Shown in pieces: positions 5,704 through 9,685 of a stretch of DNA of 9,685 nucleotides. The notes under the pieces are model-generated. The model saw only the letters and a program-made list of their open reading frames with translations. It searched no databases and was not told the DNA's origin. The stretch covers positions 1 through 9,685 of the forward strand of contig JBKBUN010000123.1 in NCBI GenBank assembly GCA_046289925.1. The letters run 5' to 3'. Each line of letters opens with the position of its first letter. The stretch's first letter is position 1. Position numbers and translations under genes: made by a program. Origin of the DNA: Acidovorax_G sp046289925. GTDB lineage: Bacteria; Pseudomonadota; Gammaproteobacteria; Burkholderiales; Burkholderiaceae_C.

Positions 5704-6028
5704 GCGGGCCTGCGGTGCTGCGCGGCGCACCCTCGCCTGCCGCAGCCTTGGCCGCTGCACGCGCATCGGTCGCCTCCAAGTGGTTCATCGCCAGGCAGTA
5801 CACCACCACGATGCCGATGAACACCAGCACAGCCCCTTGCGCCGCCATCCAGTAGGCCAGCGGCCACTCGCCCAACAACAGGTTTTGCAGGTCACGGGCG
5901 CAGTAGGCCGTTCCGAAGGAAACGAGCGCCCAGACCGCGAGCAGCACGGCCTTGAGCCATAGATGCCGCGCATCGTGCAGCACAGCCACCGCAGGCTCCT
6001 GCTCGGACTCGGGCGGGATAGGGGCCAT
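5696..6028 (-). CDS. DUF4212 small membrane subunit of sodium:solute symporter
   Basis: The 110-residue protein has two membrane segments (about 24-43 and 58-81), the pattern ALVSFGTAYCARDLQNLL after the first, and MAAQGAVLVFIGIVVVYCLAMNHLE as the second. This matches the DUF4212 / 'sodium symporter small subunit' family that accompanies VC_2705-type SSF transporters; its exact job is not established. It starts 19 bp after the ppsA stop and overlaps the symporter by 8 bp, so all three are probably cotranscribed. The ATG at 6028 is chosen, but a GTG at 6037 in the same frame is only 10 nt from the ppsA stop and cannot be excluded; neither has a good ribosome site, consistent with translational coupling to ppsA. 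The Ala/Gly-rich tail after residue 86 looks disordered. Confidence 0.88.
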   Translation of the reverse strand: MAPIPPESEQEPAVAVLHDARHLWLKAVLLAVWALVSFGTAYCARDLQNLLLGEWPLAYWMAAQGAVLVFIGIVVVYCLAMNHLEATDARAAAKAAAGEGAPRSTAGPHG

Positions 6029-6047
6029 GTGCTGCACAGCGCAGCCG

Positions 6048-8441
6048 TCAAGCAGCGGCCAGTTGCTGCCAGGTGGCGATCACGCTGTCGGGGTTGAGCG
6101 AGATCGACGAAATGCCCTCCCGGGCCAACCATTGGGCAAAGTCCGGGTGGTCGCTGGGCCCTTGCCCGCAGATACCGATGTACTTGCCCTGCGCTCGACA
6201 GGCCTGAATGGCCTGGTGGATCAGGGCTTCCACAGCCGGGTCGCGTTCGTCGAAATCATGCGCCAGCAGTTCCAGGCCCGAGTCGCGATCGAGTCCCAGC
6301 GTGAGCTGGGTCAGGTCGTTCGAGCCGATCGAGAAGCCGTCGAAGAACTGCAAGAAGCGTTCGGCCAGGATGGCGTTGCTCGGCACCTCACACATCATGA
6401 TGACCTTGAGCTCGTCCTTGCCGCGCTCCAGGCCGTGGGCGGCGAGCAGGCGCGTCACGCGCTCGGCCTGGCCCAGCGTGCGCACGAAGGGCACCATCAC
6501 CTGCACGTTGGTCAGGCCCATATCGATGCGCACGCGCTTGAGCGCCTCGCATTCCATGGCAAAGGCCTCGCGAAAATCTTCGCTGATGTAGCGCGCCGCA
6601 CCACGGAAGCCCAGCATGGGGTTCTCTTCCTCGGGCTCGTAGCGGCTGCCGCCGATGAGCTTGCGGTATTCGTTGGACTTGAAGTCCGACAGGCGCACGA
6701 TCACCGGCTTGGGCCAGAAGGCCGCAGCAATCGTCGCCACGCCCTCGGCCACCTTGTCCACATAGAAGGCGCGCGGGCTGGCGTGGCCACGGGCCACGGA
6801 TTCGACGGCCTTCTTCAGGTCGGCATCCACGTTCGGGTAGTCGAGAATGGCCTTGGGATGTACGCCGATGTTGTTGTTGATGATGAACTCCAGCCGCGCC
6901 AGGCCCACGCCATCGTTGGGCAGTTGGGCAAAGTCGAAGGCGAGTTGCGGGTTGCCCACGTTCATCATGATCTTGGTGGCGATCGGCGGCATCTCGCCGC
7001 GCTGCACCTCGGTGACCTCGGTTTCGAGCAGGCCGTCGTAGATCTTGCCGGTGTCGCCTTCGGCGCAACTCACGGTGACCAGAGTACCGTCCCTGAGGCG
7101 CTCGGTCGCGTCACCACAGCCCACCACCGCTGGAATGCCCAGCTCGCGCGCAATGATGGCGGCGTGGCAGGTGCGGCCACCCCGGTTGGTGACGATGGCG
7201 CTGGCGCGCTTCATCACCGGCTCCCAGTTGGGATCGGTCATGTCGGTCACCAGCACGTCGCCGGGCTGCACCTTGTCCATCTCGGCAATGTTGTGCACCA
7301 GACGCACCGGGCCGGTGCCAATCTTCTGGCCGATGGCACGTCCTTCGGCCAGCACAGTGCCCATGCCTTTGAGTTTGTAGCGCTGCTCGGCCTGACCCTT
7401 GGCCTGGCTCTTCACCGTCTCAGGACGGGCCTGCAGGATGTAGAGCTGGCCGTCCGTGCCGTCTTTGCCCCACTCGATGTCCATGGGGCGGCCGTAGTGC
7501 TGCTCGATCACCAGCGCGTAATGCGCGAGCTGTTCGACTTCGGCATCCGTCAGCGAGTAGCGGTTGCGCTGCTCGGTGGGGACGTCCACAGTCTTGACCA
7601 GCTTGCCGCTCGCGGCCTTTTCTTCCGGCGACGAGAACACCATCTGGATCAGCTTGCTGCCCAGGTTGCGACGGATCAGCGCCTTCTTGCCCGCTTTGAG
7701 CATGGGCTTGTGCACGTAGAACTCGTCGGGGTTCACGGCGCCCTGTACCACCGTCTCGCCCAGGCCGTAGCTGCTGGTGATGAACACCACGTCTTCAAAA
7801 CCCGACTCGGTGTCGATGGTGAACATCACGCCCGCCGCCCCCTGGTCCGAGCGCACCATGCGCTGCACTCCGGCCGACAGCGCCACGTCGGCATGGGCAA
7901 AGCCCTTGTGCACGCGATAGCTGATGGCGCGGTCGTTGTAGAGCGAGGCGAACACCTCCTTCACCTTGTGCAGCACCTCGTCGATGCCCACCACGTTGAG
8001 GAAGGTTTCCTGCTGGCCCGCAAATGAGGCGTCAGGCAGGTCTTCGGCCGTGGCCGACGAGCGCACCGCGAAAGACGCCTGCGCATTGCCGGCCGACAGC
8101 GTGGCAAAGGCCTCGCGAATGGCTTTTTCAAGGTCGGCCGGGAAGGGCTGGGCCTCGACCATGGCGCGGATCTCGGCACCCGCTGCCGCCAGCGCGCGCA
8201 CGTCCTCGATGTCCAGCGCGTCCAGACGGGCATTGATGCGCGCGTCCAGACCTTCGTGTTTCAGGAACTCGCGGAACGCATGCGCCGTGGTGGCAAAGCC
8301 GGTGGGCACGCGCACACCTTGGGGCAGTTGCGAGATCATTTCGCCGAGGCTGGCGTTCTTGCCGCCAACGACCTCGACGTCGCTCATTCTCAGGTTCTCA
8401 AACGGAACGACCAGGGCGGTCGCGTCGAACAGTGCAGACAT
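6048..8441 (-). CDS. ppsA: Phosphoenolpyruvate synthase (pyruvate, water dikinase)
   Basis: The 797-residue enzyme converts pyruvate, ATP and water to PEP, AMP and phosphate, the entry step of gluconeogenesis from C3 acids. Length matches E. coli PpsA (792). The N-terminal ATP-grasp domain shows VVGGKNASLGEM (24-35), AVRSSATAEDLPDASFAGQ (125-143) and DIEWGKDG...LYILQARPET (321-342). The swivelling phosphohistidine domain has GGRTCHAAIIARELGIPAVVG (421-441) with catalytic His426. The C-terminal PEP-binding barrel has MMCEVPSNA (682-690), FSIGSNDLTQLTLGLDRD (703-720) and GICGQGPSDHP (756-766) with Cys758. Thr424, two residues before His426, matches the E. coli threonine phosphorylated by PpsR. 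The ATG at 8441 has GGAG 7 bases upstream; the in-frame extension to 8633 is not family-like. It heads a probable operon with the DUF4212 and symporter genes and is divergent from ppsR. Confidence 0.97.
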   Translation of the reverse strand: MSALFDATALVVPFENLRMSDVEVVGGKNASLGEMISQLPQGVRVPTGFATTAHAFREFLKHEGLDARINARLDALDIEDVRALAAAGAEIRAMVEAQPFPADLEKAIREAFATLSAGNAQASFAVRSSATAEDLPDASFAGQQETFLNVVGIDEVLHKVKEVFASLYNDRAISYRVHKGFAHADVALSAGVQRMVRSDQGAAGVMFTIDTESGFEDVVFITSSYGLGETVVQGAVNPDEFYVHKPMLKAGKKALIRRNLGSKLIQMVFSSPEEKAASGKLVKTVDVPTEQRNRYSLTDAEVEQLAHYALVIEQHYGRPMDIEWGKDGTDGQLYILQARPETVKSQAKGQAEQRYKLKGMGTVLAEGRAIGQKIGTGPVRLVHNIAEMDKVQPGDVLVTDMTDPNWEPVMKRASAIVTNRGGRTCHAAIIARELGIPAVVGCGDATERLRDGTLVTVSCAEGDTGKIYDGLLETEVTEVQRGEMPPIATKIMMNVGNPQLAFDFAQLPNDGVGLARLEFIINNNIGVHPKAILDYPNVDADLKKAVESVARGHASPRAFYVDKVAEGVATIAAAFWPKPVIVRLSDFKSNEYRKLIGGSRYEPEEENPMLGFRGAARYISEDFREAFAMECEALKRVRIDMGLTNVQVMVPFVRTLGQAERVTRLLAAHGLERGKDELKVIMMCEVPSNAILAERFLQFFDGFSIGSNDLTQLTLGLDRDSGLELLAHDFDERDPAVEALIHQAIQACRAQGKYIGICGQGPSDHPDFAQWLAREGISSISLNPDSVIATWQQLAAA

Positions 8442-8536
8442 GGGAAAGCTCCAGAAGTTGAAACCGGGTCTGCGCACCTGCCCCGTGCGGGCGAGCGGCG
8501 AAGGTCCACGCATGCAGCACGGCTTTGTAGTTCTGC

Positions 8537-8594
8537 TTGTAGGCCGAAGGGGTGCATGGACGGAATTCAGATAATGGGCTCCATTGTAGGCCGA
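8537..8594. promoter_or_regulatory. Direct repeat TTGTAGGCCGA in the ppsA-ppsR intergenic region
   Basis: An 11-bp sequence, TTGTAGGCCGA, occurs at 8537-8547 and again at 8584-8594, start-to-start distance 47 bp; a further TTGTAG lies at 8525-8530. All lie in the 205-bp region between the divergent ppsA and ppsR starts. They could be protein-binding sites; read on the minus strand they also contain the -10-like hexamers TACAAG, TACAAT and TACAAA. Function is inferred only from position. Confidence 0.35.
8583..8588 (-). promoter_or_regulatory. Possible -10 element for ppsA
   Basis: TACAAT on the minus strand (complement of 8583-8588) matches the sigma70 -10 consensus at five of six positions. 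It would start a transcript near 8576, with a leader of about 135 nt before the ppsA ATG. No good -35 hexamer is found 16-18 bp upstream, so an activator would be needed or the call is wrong. Confidence 0.3.
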
Positions 8595-8646
8595 CGCCCA
8601 CGACGCCACTGGCGGCAGGCTGACGCCGTCCACAACGGGGTTTCAC

Positions 8647-9468
8647 ATGCATTCGCGCACTGTCTTTTTCGTCTCCGATGGCACCGGCATCACCGCCGAA
8701 ACCTTCGGCAATGCCATCCTCGCGCAGTTCGAGCTCAAGCCGCGACACGTGCGCCTGCCCTTTGTGGACAGCGTGGACAAAGCCCATCAGGCGGTGCGCC
8801 AGATCAATCACACGGCAGAACTCGAAGGCAAGCGCCCCATCGTGTTCACCACGCTGGTCAACATGGAGGTGTTGCGCGTGCTGCAGGCGGGCTGCAAGGG
8901 CATGCTGCTCGACATGTTCGGCACCTTTGTGAACCCGCTGGAGGTGGAGTTGGGCATCAAATCCAACCACCGCATCGGTCGCTTTTCAGACGTGAGCCGC
9001 AGCAAGGAATACAACGAGCGGATCGAAGCCATCAACTTCAGCCTGGCCCACGACGACGGTCAGAGCAACCGCGACCTGGAGTCGGCCGACGTGATCCTGG
9101 TGGGCGTGAGCCGCAGCGGCAAAACGCCCACCAGCCTGTACCTGGCCATGCAGTGCGGGTTGAAGGCGGCCAACTACCCGCTGATCCCTGAAGATTTCGA
9201 GCGCCGACAGCTGCCACCTGCGCTCGTGCCGTACCGCAAAAAAATCTTCGGACTGACCATCAGCCCCGAGCGGCTGTCTGAAATCCGCAGCGAGCGGCGG
9301 CCCAACTCGCGCTACGCCAGCCTTGAGAACTGCCGCATGGAGGTGTCGGAAGCCGAGGCCATGATGCGGCGCGCAGGCATCCGCTGGCTGTCCACCACCA
9401 CCAAGTCGATCGAAGAGATTGCGACCACGATCCTGCAGGAGATCCGGCCGGAGCGCTTGGTGTATTGA
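8647..9468 (+). CDS. ppsR: PEP synthase regulatory protein (bifunctional kinase/pyrophosphorylase, DUF299)
   Basis: The 273-residue protein is PpsR, which inactivates PEP synthase by ADP-dependent phosphorylation of an active-site threonine and reactivates it by Pi-dependent phosphorolysis. Evidence is the N-terminal RTVFFVSDGTGITAETFGNAIL (4-25), the P-loop GVSRSGKTPTSLYLA (153-167) with Lys159, and ANYPLIPEDFE (175-185). The tail includes LSEIRSERRPNSRYAS (210-225), and length matches the family (about 270-280). The likely target, Thr424 of the neighbouring PpsA, is present. The ATG at 8647 is the first in frame with the conserved N-terminus; a weak GGGT lies 6-7 bases upstream. Divergent ppsA/ppsR placement is common in proteobacteria and lets both respond to the same intergenic signals. 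The related PPDK regulator RdgC-type (DUF299 in Firmicutes and plants) is the alternative; ppsA next door decides for PpsR. Confidence 0.96.
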   Translation: MHSRTVFFVSDGTGITAETFGNAILAQFELKPRHVRLPFVDSVDKAHQAVRQINHTAELEGKRPIVFTTLVNMEVLRVLQAGCKGMLLDMFGTFVNPLEVELGIKSNHRIGRFSDVSRSKEYNERIEAINFSLAHDDGQSNRDLESADVILVGVSRSGKTPTSLYLAMQCGLKAANYPLIPEDFERRQLPPALVPYRKKIFGLTISPERLSEIRSERRPNSRYASLENCRMEVSEAEAMMRRAGIRWLSTTTKSIEEIATTILQEIRPERLVY

Positions 9469-9541
9469 GGGGATTGCGGTGTGTGCAGTGGCTGGGTTGA
9501 GTACGCTTTAGGCTGCCTGTGCTTGTTTCTTAACCACGAGC

Positions 9542-9560
9542 CGCTATTGAATTCATAGCG
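9542..9560. other. Near-palindromic hairpin downstream of ppsR
   Basis: CGCTATTGAATTCATAGCG has arms CGCTA/TAGCG and an inner TGAA/TTCA palindrome, broken by one bulged T. It lies 74 bp after the ppsR stop and is followed by TTTGGTTCTGTT. It may help end ppsR transcription; the T-tract is interrupted, so efficiency is uncertain. The pattern resembles GCTAT...ATAGC intergenic hairpins I associate with Comamonadaceae, from memory only. Confidence 0.4.
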
Positions 9561-9634
9561 TTTGGTTCTGTTGGCACTGGTCTGCAGCTGGGTTGTTTTG
9601 TGTTCCGGGGCCGGGATGTGCGCCCGGCGGCGCA

Positions 9635-9685
9635 GTGACTTTCTTTTGGGTCGCCAAAAGAAAGTCACCAAAGAAAAGGCGACCC
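9635..9685. repeat. REP-type stem-loop repeat (right end possibly cut by window)
   Basis: GTGACTTTCTTTTGG (9635-9649) and CCAAAAGAAAGTCAC (9654-9668) form a perfect 15-bp stem with a GTCG loop. A second, overlapping inverted repeat GGGTCGCC (9648-9655) / GGCGACCC (9678-9685) would be mutually exclusive with the first. This matches a REP-like intergenic motif common in Burkholderiales and Xanthomonadaceae, as far as I recall. It may also work as a bidirectional transcript end between ppsR and the gene to the right. Positions 9469-9634 otherwise show no gene. Confidence 0.75.

Noticed and set aside
5952..8027. 691-codon plus-strand open frame opposite ppsA
   Set aside because: It is an antisense shadow of ppsA, His/Val/Arg-rich without domains; the opposite strand encodes an unmistakable PEP synthase.
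8570..8575. GATAAT as a -10 element for ppsR
   Set aside because: There is no acceptable -35 hexamer 16-18 bp upstream (the region is G-rich), so it was not listed as a promoter.

Overview
The window is GC-rich, roughly 64% by eye. Gene content, protein sequences and interspersed repeats all point to a betaproteobacterium of order Burkholderiales, most likely family Comamonadaceae (Acidovorax/Diaphorobacter/Comamonas-like). This placement rests on recognising protein families and a divergent ppsA/ppsR pair, not on a database search.

Layout, left to right. Positions 1-154 are a copy of a short interspersed element cut by the window edge. It abuts a 42-codon tail (155-280, +) that looks like the extreme C-terminus of a methyl-accepting chemotaxis protein, so the element appears to have inserted in that gene. 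A CaiB/BaiF (family III) CoA-transferase (399-1643, -) is divergent from a small HxlR-like winged-helix regulator (1877-2185, +). Their 233-bp intergenic region holds a promoter candidate in each direction and a 17-bp palindrome. A strong intrinsic terminator-like hairpin (2206-2244) separates the regulator from a cytoplasmic FKBP-type prolyl isomerase (2265-2624, +). A complete 182-bp element (2751-2932) has 23-bp terminal inverted repeats and a 5-bp target duplication, GTCAA, that includes the stop codon of the next gene. That gene encodes a conserved two-part hypothetical protein (2934-3422, -). A 43-bp terminal fragment of the same element lies at 3504-3546.

The right half is a carbon-metabolism block. 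On the minus strand, ppsA (6048-8441), a DUF4212 small membrane protein (5696-6028) and a large Na+:solute symporter (3616-5703) follow one another with a 19-bp gap and then an 8-bp overlap, so they probably form one operon. ppsR (8647-9468, +), encoding the regulatory kinase/phosphorylase of PEP synthase, is divergent from ppsA. A plausible joint role is sodium-driven uptake of a small organic acid coupled to gluconeogenic entry at pyruvate/PEP, with PpsR gating PpsA; the substrate is inferred, not shown. The window ends in a nearly palindromic hairpin and a 15-bp perfect stem-loop of the REP type.

No tRNA, rRNA, CRISPR array or phage gene was seen. I found no clearly undescribed multi-gene system. 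The most notable items are the mobile miniature element family (three copies, with two gene ends affected) and the symporter's two large, probably periplasmic, insertions: a coiled coil and a canonical EF-hand loop.
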